Assembly (NCBI RefSeq): GCF_003991195.1
Contig: NZ_RCWL01000002.1
Location: 62,001 to 126,000, forward strand
DNA length: 64,000 nucleotides
Source: Gynurincola endophyticus
GTDB lineage: Bacteria; Bacteroidota; Bacteroidia; Chitinophagales; Chitinophagaceae
Direction: 5' to 3'
Shown here: one piece after another, positions 1 to 9,832 of the stretch
Layout of the letters: every line of letters starts with the position of its first letter
Position numbering within the stretch: the first letter of the stretch is position 1
The notes under the pieces: generated by a model
The model's database searches: none
The model's input: only the letters and a program-made list of their open reading frames with translations
Told to the model about the DNA's origin: nothing
Position numbers and translations under genes: made by a program

Positions 1-288
1 TTCATTACCCAAAGTGATTTCAGTATTATCAAAATTGACTGATGAAATCACTAATACATTCCCTGTTTCAGCATTGATGGAGAACCTGCCTTCTTCATCA
101 GTATATGTGCCGGTAAGGGCATTTTTTATCATTACAGTAGCTCCTGCAACAGGAAGGCCTGTCTGATCTGTTACTATACCTGTAAATGTTTTTGTTTGGG
201 CATTGAGTACTACAGGAAAAAGAAGGAGTAGTCCGAACAACATCCTCAAAAAAGAATAGTTGTTCGCTGACGAACTAATTTTTTGCAT
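1..288 (-). CDS. SusC/RagA-type TonB-dependent receptor, N-terminal part (cut by window edge)
   Basis: The minus-strand frame opens with ATG at 288 and runs off the window start, giving 96 residues. It begins with a signal peptide (hydrophobic MLFGLLLLFPVVLNAQ around residues 16-31). A carboxypeptidase-regulatory-like beta-sandwich follows, with the motifs FTGIVTDQTGLPVAGATVMI and TDEEGRFSI, which is the usual start of outer-membrane SusC/RagA proteins that import oligosaccharides with a SusD partner. The plug and barrel are outside the window. The hybrid regulator at 701-4744 lies next to it on the same strand, as is common in polysaccharide-utilisation loci, so it probably responds to the same glycan. 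Family assignment is firm; substrate cannot be told. Confidence 0.85.
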   Translation of the reverse strand, partial: MQKISSSANNYSFLRMLFGLLLLFPVVLNAQTKTFTGIVTDQTGLPVAGATVMIKNALTGTYTDEEGRFSINAETGNVLVISSVNFDNTEITLGNE

Positions 289-700
289 AAGCAGCAGTTT
301 TTTTGTTAGAGATTTGAAACTCTGCCCACAAAGGATCAATACAATCGAACAGTCAAATTTTCTTTGTGGCAAGACTTTACACAAATTTGTAAACTGAGTA
401 GCTTTTAAGGTGAGAAAAAAGTAAAGGATAAGGTGGATTTCTTTAAAGGACTCACAAGCAATTGATTTACAATATAAAAAATTACAATCTGGATACTTTT
501 ATTTAAGATTACCACCATCGGTGAGAGCTATAGAATCAGTTTTGGATAGTTGGTTTTGAATTTTCAGGTCATTCATGTTCAACCTGAAGCTGAGTGCTAT
601 TTAAATAAAACTTTACCGGATGCTAAAGTGATCGAACTAAGTTACCAGCGGTATTTATTTTAATAATTACCGGTATGTTGTTTAATAAGCTTCTCTATAA
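289..700. other. Intergenic region upstream of the SusC-type gene
   Basis: This 412-base AT-rich stretch lies between the start of the SusC-type gene and the 3' end of the hybrid regulator, both on the minus strand. It should hold the receptor gene's promoter and leader. I found no convincing TAnnTTTG box on the minus strand, no RNA gene and no credible small reading frame. Confidence 0.5.
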
Positions 701-3700
701 TTAAGAGGTGGGAGGGCGATAATCCTGTATAAATTCTCTTGGAGTTTTACCATATTGTTTACGAAACTCCTGGCTAAAATAGCGTCGGTCTTTAAAGCCC
801 ACTTCCATCGATACTTCATTCACATTCAATCGTTGCTCCTGTAATAATTCGGCCGCACGCCTCAACCTGATTGATTTTATAAAGTCATTCACCGACATTT
901 GAGTAATTGCTTTTAGTTTTTTATAGAGTACCGGTACGCTCATCGCCATATGCCTTGATAACATCTCTACACCGAATTCAGGGTTGTCCATATTTTCTTC
1001 AACAAAACTTACAGCACGATCAAGGTATTCTTTATCCACCGTATTCATTTCTTTGGCTGCAAATGAAACCGGCTTTTCTGAAATGGGATCTATAAATTGA
1101 GCTCTGAGAGAATTTCTTAATTTCTCGCGTGCAGAAAGCAGGTTTCTGATGCTTAGTTGTAAAATTTTAGGACTGAAGGGCTTGGTGATATATATATCCG
1201 CCCCGTTTTCAAGTCCGGTAATTTTATCATTCTGAGTACTTTTTGCTGTCAGCAGAACAACCGGGATATGGCTGGTTCTGTTATCGGTTTTTAGAATACG
1301 GCATAACTCAATTCCGTCCATTTCAGGCATCATGATGTCACTTACTATAATATCAGGAATTTCGGTATAAGCAATGTTCAGTCCTTCTTTTCCGTTTACT
1401 GCTTCAATTACAGTATAATTCGGCTCGAAAATTTCTCTGACCATTTTCTTCAGTTCCGGATTATCTTCTACAATCAGAATAGTTTCTGTTTTAGTGGTAT
1501 CATTTTCATTTTGATATACCTTATTCATATCAGTCATTGTAGAATCCTGTGCGCGCACTGAAGGTATTAATGCGTCAGATTTTACTTCACCCTGATCAAA
1601 ATGCAGTTTTCCTTTTTTCAGAAAAACTTTAAAGGAGGTTCGCGATTCTCCGGAATCTGCTACAGGTACACTTTCAACCAGAATATCTCCTTTATGTAAT
1701 GTTACAATAGTTTTTGCCAGTGCCAGACCAATTCCATAGCCGGTATTTTGTTTACCGTCTTCAGCTACCTGAAAAAAATTCGTAAATATTTTATCGATAT
1801 AATCCAGTGCGATACCTTTTCCATTATCCGTAACACAAACAATTACTTCTTTTTCATTTTCCGTAACTTCTACCAGAATATTTCCTTCTTCCTGAGTAAA
1901 ACGGAAAGCATTTGCCAGTAGATTAAAGAATACTTTTTCCAGTTGTTCTTTATCAAAATACAATGGAAGTACATCATTATTGTGAACAAAGGAGAACGAA
2001 ATATTTTTCTTTATACTTACTTCTGTAAAGCTGTTATAGATATCTTCGAGAAAAGCAACCAGGTCATACTGACCTACAGATAATTTAAGATTGTTGGTTT
2101 CGGCTTTTCTGAAATCCATTAACTCTCCTACCAGTTTAAGTAAGCGGTTGGCATTACCTTTAACACCGATGAGTTTATCTTTTACAAACGATGATGTGGC
2201 ATCTGACTCAAGCATTTTATCAACAGGAGTCATGATCAGCGTCAGGTGGGTTCTGATTTCATGTGACACATTTGTAAAAAAGTTCAGTTTTACCTGATGT
2301 AGTTCTTCTTCTTTTTTTAACAAAGCACCCAGGAAAAAATAGCGTACTACCACAAAAACAACTGCTCCGACTGCCAGTGAATAAATCAGGAAAGCCCACC
2401 ATGATAACCAGAAAGGCGGTAGAATGGTTATTTTCAATTTCTGAACCGGGCTCCACACCCCATCATTGTTAGCTCCTTTTACAACAAAATTATACTTGCC
2501 TGAAGGAAGATTGGTATAAGAAGCGGTTGGTTCCGATGTATATACCCAATTCTTATCATATCCTTCCAGCATATAAGCAAAAGCATTTTTACTACTTTTT
2601 ATATAATTGAGTAAAGCAAAATCTACGGTAATCATGTTCTGATTATACCTTAACACAATATCATCTGTATAAGCAACCGCTTTGTCTAAAATTTCTCCGC
2701 CTGCTGCAGGTATCAATGTTTCATTAAACAGTTTCAGATCAGTTAAAACAAGATTTGCAGGTTTCAGATTTGCCTGAATCTGTTCCGGATAAAAATAGGT
2801 GATTCCACTAAACCCACCGAACCAGAACATGCCGTTGCTATCTTTAAAAAATGAATTGTAGTTAAAAGATTTTCCTGCGAGCCCATCACTTTCGGTAAAC
2901 ACCTGAAAAAGATCAGCTCCGGCATTAAACTTAATGAGCCCATTGTCGGAGCTTAACCACAAATTTCCTATTTGATCTTCAAGAATTCCTACAATATTAC
3001 GGTTACCGATTTTTCCGGCCTGATTATAAATTTCCAATTTACCGGTTTGTTCATTGAACCTGGCCAAACCACCTTTGCGCATGCCTAACCAGATAGCTGA
3101 TTTACTATCCTGTATTACGCAGTTAACAATATCATCTGTAATTTTATCAAATACTCCATTTCTGAAACAATACAATCCTTCGGCTGTCGCGATCCATAAT
3201 CGCTGTTGATCGTCTTCAAGAAAATAATACGCTGTATGTTTCATCACTTCGGCACCTTTATAATAATCTACCCTTTCTGTTAATCCATGCTCAGTATTGT
3301 CGAAAATCCTGACACCTTCCGTAGAGCCTATCCAGAAGCGTCCGCGGCTGTCTTCATAAATACTCAGTATTTCAGAATTTAAAGTAGAGGGATCATTTTC
3401 TTTAAAGAGGTATTTTTTAAATTTTTTAGAACCGGGATCAAAAACATTTAATCCGCCTCTGTGCGTACCCACCCAGATTCTGCCGTGACGGTCTCTGTAA
3501 ACATATTTAATAAGGTTTGAACCAATCTCTCCGTCATCCTGTCCTTCATTTTTATATACAACGAATGAACCTTCTTTTCTTTTGAAATAATTTAATCCCC
3601 CTCCTTCTGTTCCGATCCACAGATTATTATTCTCATCTTCTACAATGCTGCTGATAACATTATTATTCAAATAATTATTCTGATCTTTTTTTCTCAGAAC

Positions 3701-4744
3701 CTTAAAGTCGGTATGTATAACATTTGTATAATTCAAACCGCCAAAATAGGTTCCTACCCACATATTTCCGGTCTGATCCTGAAAAATTGCGTGAATACTA
3801 TTCTGGCTGAGGCTTTGTGATACTCCGTCATTTTGTTGCAGATGTTCTACGACACGGAAATCTTCATTCAGAATAGTAATACCTTCCTGGGTTCCAATCC
3901 ATATCTGACCTATATTGCTGACGAAAATCCGGCGGATATTATTATGAATGAGTTTTTTTTCTGTATTGTTAGAATTGAGGTGCGTAAATTTTTGTGTTTG
4001 CGGATCATATATATCAATGCCGCTGTTTAATGTTCCTATCCAGATCCTTCCAAATCTGTCTTCGGCCAGCGCTGTAATAAAATTAGCACTGACTGTTTCA
4101 GGAAATTGAATATTTCGTGTATAAGTTACCCCCGTAGCAACATTTTGTTGCACCTGCATTTTTATTAATCCGTTGGTAGTACCTACCCATACATTATCTT
4201 TTCGGTCTACCAGCACTGCTCTTACATCCGTTTTTACCGATGTACTGTTTGTTAACGGTAATATTATTTTTTTAAGCGTATCTGCAACATTATCCAGTGT
4301 GTATATTCCTTCGCTGGTTGCCATCCAGATATTACCTTTCTGGTCTTCATAAATCTGGTAATAAGCGAGTTGATAAGAAACGGGAGAAGGAATTCTGGTG
4401 AAACGGTCCTGCAAATGATTGTATCTGTTCAGTCCCATGTAAGTACCTACCCAGAGACGTTTTTTAGAGTCTTGCTTTAGTGATAATATATTATTAGAAG
4501 AGAGTGTTACCGGGTCATCATTACGGGCTTCATATACTTTAATCCGATAACCATCGTATCGATTCAGACCATTTGAAGTTCCGATCCACATAAACCCATT
4601 ATGATCCTGCGACAATGACAAAACAGCATTCTGTGACAAACCGTCTTCAGCAGTCAAATGATGAAATGATATTCCCTGGGCAGTAATACCAGCAGGGTTC
4701 ATTACAAAAAAAACAATCGTTATGGCAACTATCAACCGGTTCAT
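701..4744 (-). CDS. Hybrid two-component system sensor kinase/response regulator (HTCS) with AraC output
   Basis: This 1347-residue one-protein signalling system has a signal peptide (ending ...AGITAQ). A long periplasmic sensor of two seven-bladed propellers (Reg_prop repeats such as DRFGRIWIGT and DQTGNMWVGT) runs to about residue 700, followed by a Y_Y_Y domain (about 710-780). Next come a membrane helix (about 785-805), a HisKA domain with His828, an HATPase (DNGKGI), a receiver with Asp1136 in SDIMMPEMDG, and a C-terminal AraC helix-turn-helix (GFKDRRYFSQEFRKQYGKTP). Such proteins bind an oligosaccharide in the periplasm and activate adjacent glycan genes. The H-box reads SHEIRTHLTLI, with His833 where Pro is nearly always found. 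The neighbours (SusC and lyase/GH88 genes) suggest a uronic-acid-containing glycan. Confidence 0.93.
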   Translation of the reverse strand: MNRLIVAITIVFFVMNPAGITAQGISFHHLTAEDGLSQNAVLSLSQDHNGFMWIGTSNGLNRYDGYRIKVYEARNDDPVTLSSNNILSLKQDSKKRLWVGTYMGLNRYNHLQDRFTRIPSPVSYQLAYYQIYEDQKGNIWMATSEGIYTLDNVADTLKKIILPLTNSTSVKTDVRAVLVDRKDNVWVGTTNGLIKMQVQQNVATGVTYTRNIQFPETVSANFITALAEDRFGRIWIGTLNSGIDIYDPQTQKFTHLNSNNTEKKLIHNNIRRIFVSNIGQIWIGTQEGITILNEDFRVVEHLQQNDGVSQSLSQNSIHAIFQDQTGNMWVGTYFGGLNYTNVIHTDFKVLRKKDQNNYLNNNVISSIVEDENNNLWIGTEGGGLNYFKRKEGSFVVYKNEGQDDGEIGSNLIKYVYRDRHGRIWVGTHRGGLNVFDPGSKKFKKYLFKENDPSTLNSEILSIYEDSRGRFWIGSTEGVRIFDNTEHGLTERVDYYKGAEVMKHTAYYFLEDDQQRLWIATAEGLYCFRNGVFDKITDDIVNCVIQDSKSAIWLGMRKGGLARFNEQTGKLEIYNQAGKIGNRNIVGILEDQIGNLWLSSDNGLIKFNAGADLFQVFTESDGLAGKSFNYNSFFKDSNGMFWFGGFSGITYFYPEQIQANLKPANLVLTDLKLFNETLIPAAGGEILDKAVAYTDDIVLRYNQNMITVDFALLNYIKSSKNAFAYMLEGYDKNWVYTSEPTASYTNLPSGKYNFVVKGANNDGVWSPVQKLKITILPPFWLSWWAFLIYSLAVGAVVFVVVRYFFLGALLKKEEELHQVKLNFFTNVSHEIRTHLTLIMTPVDKMLESDATSSFVKDKLIGVKGNANRLLKLVGELMDFRKAETNNLKLSVGQYDLVAFLEDIYNSFTEVSIKKNISFSFVHNNDVLPLYFDKEQLEKVFFNLLANAFRFTQEEGNILVEVTENEKEVIVCVTDNGKGIALDYIDKIFTNFFQVAEDGKQNTGYGIGLALAKTIVTLHKGDILVESVPVADSGESRTSFKVFLKKGKLHFDQGEVKSDALIPSVRAQDSTMTDMNKVYQNENDTTKTETILIVEDNPELKKMVREIFEPNYTVIEAVNGKEGLNIAYTEIPDIIVSDIMMPEMDGIELCRILKTDNRTSHIPVVLLTAKSTQNDKITGLENGADIYITKPFSPKILQLSIRNLLSAREKLRNSLRAQFIDPISEKPVSFAAKEMNTVDKEYLDRAVSFVEENMDNPEFGVEMLSRHMAMSVPVLYKKLKAITQMSVNDFIKSIRLRRAAELLQEQRLNVNEVSMEVGFKDRRYFSQEFRKQYGKTPREFIQDYRPPTS

Positions 4745-5029
4745 CGGTACTTTTTAAGATTACGGCTATATTTTTTTATGCTCAATACCCGAAACAAGCA
4801 AAACTCCAAATGAGTGTGTTATAAATTTACGATTGAAAACCAATAAAATGTCAACAATTTATTATTGTCTAACATAAAGCTTAAGATATTCACTCATATC
4901 TTGAAAAATATAGTAAGACCTTTATGAAGTATGATTACATCAGCTGAATATTACGCTGTTTGACAGATAAACGGGTGCTGAATTCCACAGTACAGATTTA
5001 CCGCAAACAGTTTAAGAAAGAGATTGCAT

Positions 5030-8000
5030 ATGAAAAAAAAGATTCTTTTAGGTACCATTTTACTAGTGATTACCATTGTCGTTGTTCAGTGGGATGGTTC
5101 TCCCAAATTAACCATTCCTGAAGAAGTACAGCTGGCGATGAAAAACCTTCCCGACCAACTGGATTACAATGTCCATGTGAAAAGTATTCTTTCGGATAAA
5201 TGTTTCAGCTGTCATGGCCCGGATATGGCCAAACAAAAAGGTGACCTCCGCCTGGATATGGCTGAAGCAGCATACGGAAAGGAAACCGCCTCCGGTCTAA
5301 AAGCTATTAAACCCGGAAATCTCCGTAAAAGTGATGTTGCACACAGAATCCTCAGCACTGATAAAGACTATCTGATGCCTACACCGGCCTCTCACTTAAC
5401 GCTTACGGCTGAGGAGAAGGCTGTTTTGTTGAAATGGATCGATGATGGTGCCGAATATAAACCTCACTGGGCTTTTGAAGCGCCGGTAAAACCCAGGCTT
5501 CCGAAAGTACAACAGAAAGAATGGGCTCAGAATGAAATTGATTTCTTTGTTCTTCAAAAACTGGAAACAGAAGGATTGCAACCATCACCTGAAGCAGACA
5601 AGGAATCTTTAATCAGAAGAGTGAGTTTTGATTTAACCGGCCTGCCTCCTACCATTCAGGAAATTGATGCTTATCTGAATGACAATTCAACCGACAGCTA
5701 TGAAAAAATAGTAGATTATTATTTGAAATCTCCGCATTATGGCGAAAGAATGGCGGCGTATTGGCTGGATGTTGCACGTTTTGCAGATAGCCATGGTTAT
5801 CTCGATGATAAACACCGTGATGCTTCGCCCTGGCGCGACTGGGTCATCAACGCCTATAATAACAATATGCCGTTTGATCAGTTTATTACCTGGCAACTGG
5901 CCGGTGACCTTTTACCGCAGGCCAGCAAAGAGCAGATTCTGGCAACCGGTTTCAGCAGAAATCAAAAACAAAATTCTGAAGCAGGGATACTTCCTGAAGA
6001 ATTCAGGGTAGAATACAATGTTGACAGAACGAATACGATCGGAACAGCACTACTGGGTATGACGGTCAGCTGTGCCAAATGTCATGATCATAAATACGAT
6101 CCTATCAGCCATAAAGATTATTTTTCTTTATACGCTTTTTTCAACAGCACTTTTGAACTGGGCAGTTCCAACTACGGCGCTGACAATAACATTGTTCCCG
6201 GCCCCACATTACTATTACCTACCAGTGAGCAGGAAAGTCAACTTGAAATACTCAAAAATCATATTGCGCGTACTTCAAAAAACAAAGCTACCGGCAGCGA
6301 AAGTATACCGGCAAAGAATATCAATGATAAAATAATAGCTGCATTATCTTTTGAAAAAACAGAACAATTATCCAGCTACAAAAATGATAAGCCGGTAAAA
6401 ACAACCGGTGTGATGAATCGTGTACAACCGGCACTTTCAGCAACAGCCACACAAACAAAATTCGTACAGGGAATTGCGGGCAATGCACTTCAGCTGGAAG
6501 AAGAATCATTGGTTCACCTTCCACCCTACAGAGTCGGAAGTTTTGAACGATATGAACCTTTCGCTTTTTCATTATGGCTGAATGTTCCTAAAAATTATGA
6601 AGAATCTGCCATCCTGCATAATAGTGATCCGCGCAGATACGGATTTCAGGGATATGACCTGATGTTGATCAATAATAAAGTTAATTTTCGTTTAATGCAT
6701 GCTTTTCCGCATGATGCCATCAGTGTATACACTAAAGCAGCACTTGATTCAAATAAATGGTATCATATCACTGTCAGTTATGATGGAAGCAGCGAAGCAG
6801 CCGGAGTAAAAATTTTCATCAACGGAAAACAAACCACTACAGAAACCGAATACGATCACCTGAAGAAAAACATCCGTCCATTTCCGAATATTCATAAGGT
6901 AGTGGAGTTTACCGGACTCTCATTTGGAGCAAGGTCACTGGAAAAGACTATGAAAGGTGGAATGATTGATGAATTTTATCTGTTCAATGATCAGCTCACA
7001 GCAGATGAAGCCGCTTACCTTTATCAGAATAAACAGCTCAGATTAAATGCAAAAAATAAGATTATTACTCCTGTAAGAGATAGTCTGTTTTATTACCGTG
7101 CCCAGCTTGCCCGTACCTATGACGATATTCAGGAAACAATGGTCATGGGAGATTTGCCTGTTCCGAGAAAAACATATATACTGTTGCGGGGTATATATGA
7201 TAATTACGGTCAGGAAGTAGAAGCAAATACGCCTGCAGCAATACTACCGTATCCGGCATCATTTCCGAAGAACAGGCTGGGCCTGGCAAAGTGGCTGTTT
7301 TTACCGGAAAATCCGCTGACAGCAAGAGTAGCAGTGAATCATATATGGGAATTATATTTTGGTAACGGGCTGGTTAAAACCTCTGATGATTTCGGTAATC
7401 AGGGAGAATTACCTTCGCATCCAGAGTTACTAAATTATTTGTCTATCCTTTATCAGGAAACAGGCTGGGATACAAAAGCGATTCAGAAATATATATTGAT
7501 GAGTTCCACTTACAAACAATCTGCAGTGATCACTCCCGAGTTATATGCCATAGATCCTGACAATCGTTTACTGGCAAGGAGTTCAAGATACAAGATGCCT
7601 GCAGAAATGATCAGAGATAATATATTATCGATCAGTAATCTGCTTACCAAAAAAATTGGCGGGCCAAGTGTGTACCCTTATCAACCGGAAGGACTTTGGG
7701 AAGCATTGAGTGACAAAAGCTGGAAATACCACTATCATTTGTCAGAAGGTGAAGATTTATTCAGAAGAAGTATTTATACTGTTGTGAAACGTTCGAGCCC
7801 TCCGCCATTCATGTTGATTTTTGATGCACCAGACAGAAACTTTTGTACGGTTAAAAGAACCAATTCGAGTTCTCCGTTACAAGCGTTGGTATTAATGAAC
7901 GATCCCACTTTTATAGAAGCAGCAAAATTCATATCAGACAGAATGATCAACGAAGGTGGCCCACAAATCACCGACCAGCTTGTTTTTGGATTCAGGCTCG

Positions 8001-8218
8001 TAACAGGAAGAAAACCACAAAAACCAGAGCTGGATTTATTAGTAAAAATGTATGAAACGGAATATGAAGTATTCAAAAAAAATCCGGTAAAGATGAAACG
8101 ACTTTTATCAGTAGGTGAAGCAAAGTGGACACAATCGAGAGACCTGAACAAAACTGCAGCCTACGTAAATGTGGTGATGGCACTTACCAATACAGATGAA
8201 TTTATCACAAGAAAATAA
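5030..8218 (+). CDS. Planctomycete-type cytochrome c / DUF1549 / LamG / DUF1553 protein
   Basis: The protein has 1062 residues from the ATG at 5030; a TTG two codons earlier is less likely, since an AAGAAAGAGA stretch sits just upstream of the ATG. An N-terminal membrane or signal helix (residues 4-20) is followed by a PSCyt1 haem domain with CFSCH (Cys58, Cys61, His62). A DUF1549 domain follows (about 130-360) with a second CxxCH, CAKCHDHKYDP (Cys348, Cys351, His352). A concanavalin/LamG-like insert lies at about 440-660 and a DUF1553 domain at about 720-1040 (NPLTARVAVN, SSPLQALVLMND). It should be a periplasmic or outer-surface haem protein; the reaction is unknown. It starts a plus-strand run with DUF1501, propeller and DUF2231/cytochrome genes, which suggests one electron-transfer or oxidation module. 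Confidence 0.88.
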   Translation: MKKKILLGTILLVITIVVVQWDGSPKLTIPEEVQLAMKNLPDQLDYNVHVKSILSDKCFSCHGPDMAKQKGDLRLDMAEAAYGKETASGLKAIKPGNLRKSDVAHRILSTDKDYLMPTPASHLTLTAEEKAVLLKWIDDGAEYKPHWAFEAPVKPRLPKVQQKEWAQNEIDFFVLQKLETEGLQPSPEADKESLIRRVSFDLTGLPPTIQEIDAYLNDNSTDSYEKIVDYYLKSPHYGERMAAYWLDVARFADSHGYLDDKHRDASPWRDWVINAYNNNMPFDQFITWQLAGDLLPQASKEQILATGFSRNQKQNSEAGILPEEFRVEYNVDRTNTIGTALLGMTVSCAKCHDHKYDPISHKDYFSLYAFFNSTFELGSSNYGADNNIVPGPTLLLPTSEQESQLEILKNHIARTSKNKATGSESIPAKNINDKIIAALSFEKTEQLSSYKNDKPVKTTGVMNRVQPALSATATQTKFVQGIAGNALQLEEESLVHLPPYRVGSFERYEPFAFSLWLNVPKNYEESAILHNSDPRRYGFQGYDLMLINNKVNFRLMHAFPHDAISVYTKAALDSNKWYHITVSYDGSSEAAGVKIFINGKQTTTETEYDHLKKNIRPFPNIHKVVEFTGLSFGARSLEKTMKGGMIDEFYLFNDQLTADEAAYLYQNKQLRLNAKNKIITPVRDSLFYYRAQLARTYDDIQETMVMGDLPVPRKTYILLRGIYDNYGQEVEANTPAAILPYPASFPKNRLGLAKWLFLPENPLTARVAVNHIWELYFGNGLVKTSDDFGNQGELPSHPELLNYLSILYQETGWDTKAIQKYILMSSTYKQSAVITPELYAIDPDNRLLARSSRYKMPAEMIRDNILSISNLLTKKIGGPSVYPYQPEGLWEALSDKSWKYHYHLSEGEDLFRRSIYTVVKRSSPPPFMLIFDAPDRNFCTVKRTNSSSPLQALVLMNDPTFIEAAKFISDRMINEGGPQITDQLVFGFRLVTGRKPQKPELDLLVKMYETEYEVFKKNPVKMKRLLSVGEAKWTQSRDLNKTAAYVNVVMALTNTDEFITRK

Positions 8219-8358
8219 GATGACATTGAATATGAGCAAAAGTTATTTACCATTCCTTATCTCTCATATGCAAGTATTCATCGCCTGCCGGTAACCCGGC
8301 AGGTTTACTTGAAACAGTCCGCCGGTGATAACCGGTTAACCTTATAAATAAAATAACT

Positions 8359-9831
8359 ATGGACGAAATCAAAAAAATATTATACCAATATGACCGTCGT
8401 AAGTTTTTAAGAGGATCAGCCATTGGCCTGGGTGGTATTGCCCTCAGTGCGTTATTGGGATGTGAGAATGATGCAGCCAAAAGCAATAAAAAAATAATCA
8501 CTTTAAATGATGTGGATGAAAATCAACCCTTGATTAATCCCCATTTTGTTCCGAAAGCTAAACGTGTAATTTATTTGTTTCAAAGCGGTGGCCCTTCGCA
8601 AATGGAACTATTCGATTACAAACCTAAATTGTATGAGATGCACGGGCAGGAAATACCTGATAGTGTAATTGGTACCAACCGTGTTTCGGGAATGGTGTCG
8701 AATCAGAATAGTTTTCCTCTGGCGGGTCCGGCAGCAACCTTTCAGCAATATGGAAAAAATGGTACTTATCTGAGTGATCTGATTCCACATACTGCAGGTA
8801 TTGTAGATGATATCTGTATTGTAAAAAGTATGTTTACCGAACAGATCAACCATGAACCTGCCGTGATATTTACGCAAACCGGTAATCAGTTAAGCGGCCG
8901 TCCAAGCATCGGCTCATGGTTAAGCTACGGTTTAGGTAGTTTAAATCAGAACCTGCCGTCTTTTATTGTACTTATATCCCAGGGTGGAGGTGATCAGCCA
9001 ATCAGTAACCTGGCCTGGAGTAACGGATTTCTTCCGTCACACCATCAGGGTGTACAATTTATGACCGGAAAAGATCCTGTACTCTATCTGTCATCAGATG
9101 CCGGGCCAGAAAAAATGGACCGTAGAAGAGCATTAGATTTTATAAAAGAATTTAACCTCCTCCAAAAAGACCAATGGAAAGATCCGGAAATAGACAGCCG
9201 TCTCAATCAATATGAAATGGCCTACAGAATGCAGATGGCAGTTCCGGAAATATCCGATCTGAGTGATGAACCACAACATATATTGGATATGTACGGACCC
9301 GATGTAAGAACTCCCGGAACTTATGCCTACAACTGTTTAATGGCAAGACGTCTCGCAGAAAAAGACGTGCGCTTTATACAATTGTATCACCTTGGCTGGG
9401 ATCATCATGGAAGTCTTCATTCCGGTATCAGAAAAGCAACTGCACAAACTGACCAGGCATCGGCAGCATTGGTAAAAGACCTTAAACAACGAGGACTACT
9501 TGACGACACACTCGTAGTATGGGGTGGAGAGTTCGGTAGAACCAGCTTCTGCCAGGGCAAATTAACACAGGAAGACTTTGGAAGAGACCACCATCCGGGC
9601 GCTTACTCCATCTGGATGGCAGGAGGCGGAATCAGACCGGGAACTGTTTATGGACAAACAGATGATTTCGCACATAATATTGTGGATGGTAAAGTACACG
9701 TGCACGATTTCCAGGCAACATTATTCCATCTGCTCGGAATTGATCACGAGAAATTTACTTATAAAAGTCAGGGAAGAAGATACAGATTAACAGATGTTGC
9801 AGGTGAAGTTGTAAAAGGAATTATTACTTAA
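8359..9831 (+). CDS. DUF1501 family protein, Tat-exported
   Basis: The 490-residue protein starts with a twin-arginine signal (DRRKFLRG, then a hydrophobic stretch ending ALLGC, which may also act as a lipobox). The body is the sulfatase/alkaline-phosphatase-like DUF1501 fold: LFQSGGPSQMELFDYKP near the start, then LGWDHHG, VVWGGEFGRT and DHHPGAYSIWMAGGGI, which carry the Asp, His and Glu expected to bind metal. DUF1501 genes habitually follow DUF1549/DUF1553 genes, as here. No substrate is established for the family. The downstream gene begins one base after the stop, so the two are surely cotranscribed. Confidence 0.9.
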   Translation: MDEIKKILYQYDRRKFLRGSAIGLGGIALSALLGCENDAAKSNKKIITLNDVDENQPLINPHFVPKAKRVIYLFQSGGPSQMELFDYKPKLYEMHGQEIPDSVIGTNRVSGMVSNQNSFPLAGPAATFQQYGKNGTYLSDLIPHTAGIVDDICIVKSMFTEQINHEPAVIFTQTGNQLSGRPSIGSWLSYGLGSLNQNLPSFIVLISQGGGDQPISNLAWSNGFLPSHHQGVQFMTGKDPVLYLSSDAGPEKMDRRRALDFIKEFNLLQKDQWKDPEIDSRLNQYEMAYRMQMAVPEISDLSDEPQHILDMYGPDVRTPGTYAYNCLMARRLAEKDVRFIQLYHLGWDHHGSLHSGIRKATAQTDQASAALVKDLKQRGLLDDTLVVWGGEFGRTSFCQGKLTQEDFGRDHHPGAYSIWMAGGGIRPGTVYGQTDDFAHNIVDGKVHVHDFQATLFHLLGIDHEKFTYKSQGRRYRLTDVAGEVVKGIIT

Positions 9832-9832
9832 A

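Noticed and set aside
8240..8350. Hairpin-like stretch before the DUF1501 gene (CCTGCCGGTAACCCGGCAGG, about 8284-8303) as a riboswitch
   Set aside because: It is a good inverted repeat but small, without other conserved elements; more likely an intercistronic stem than a riboswitch.
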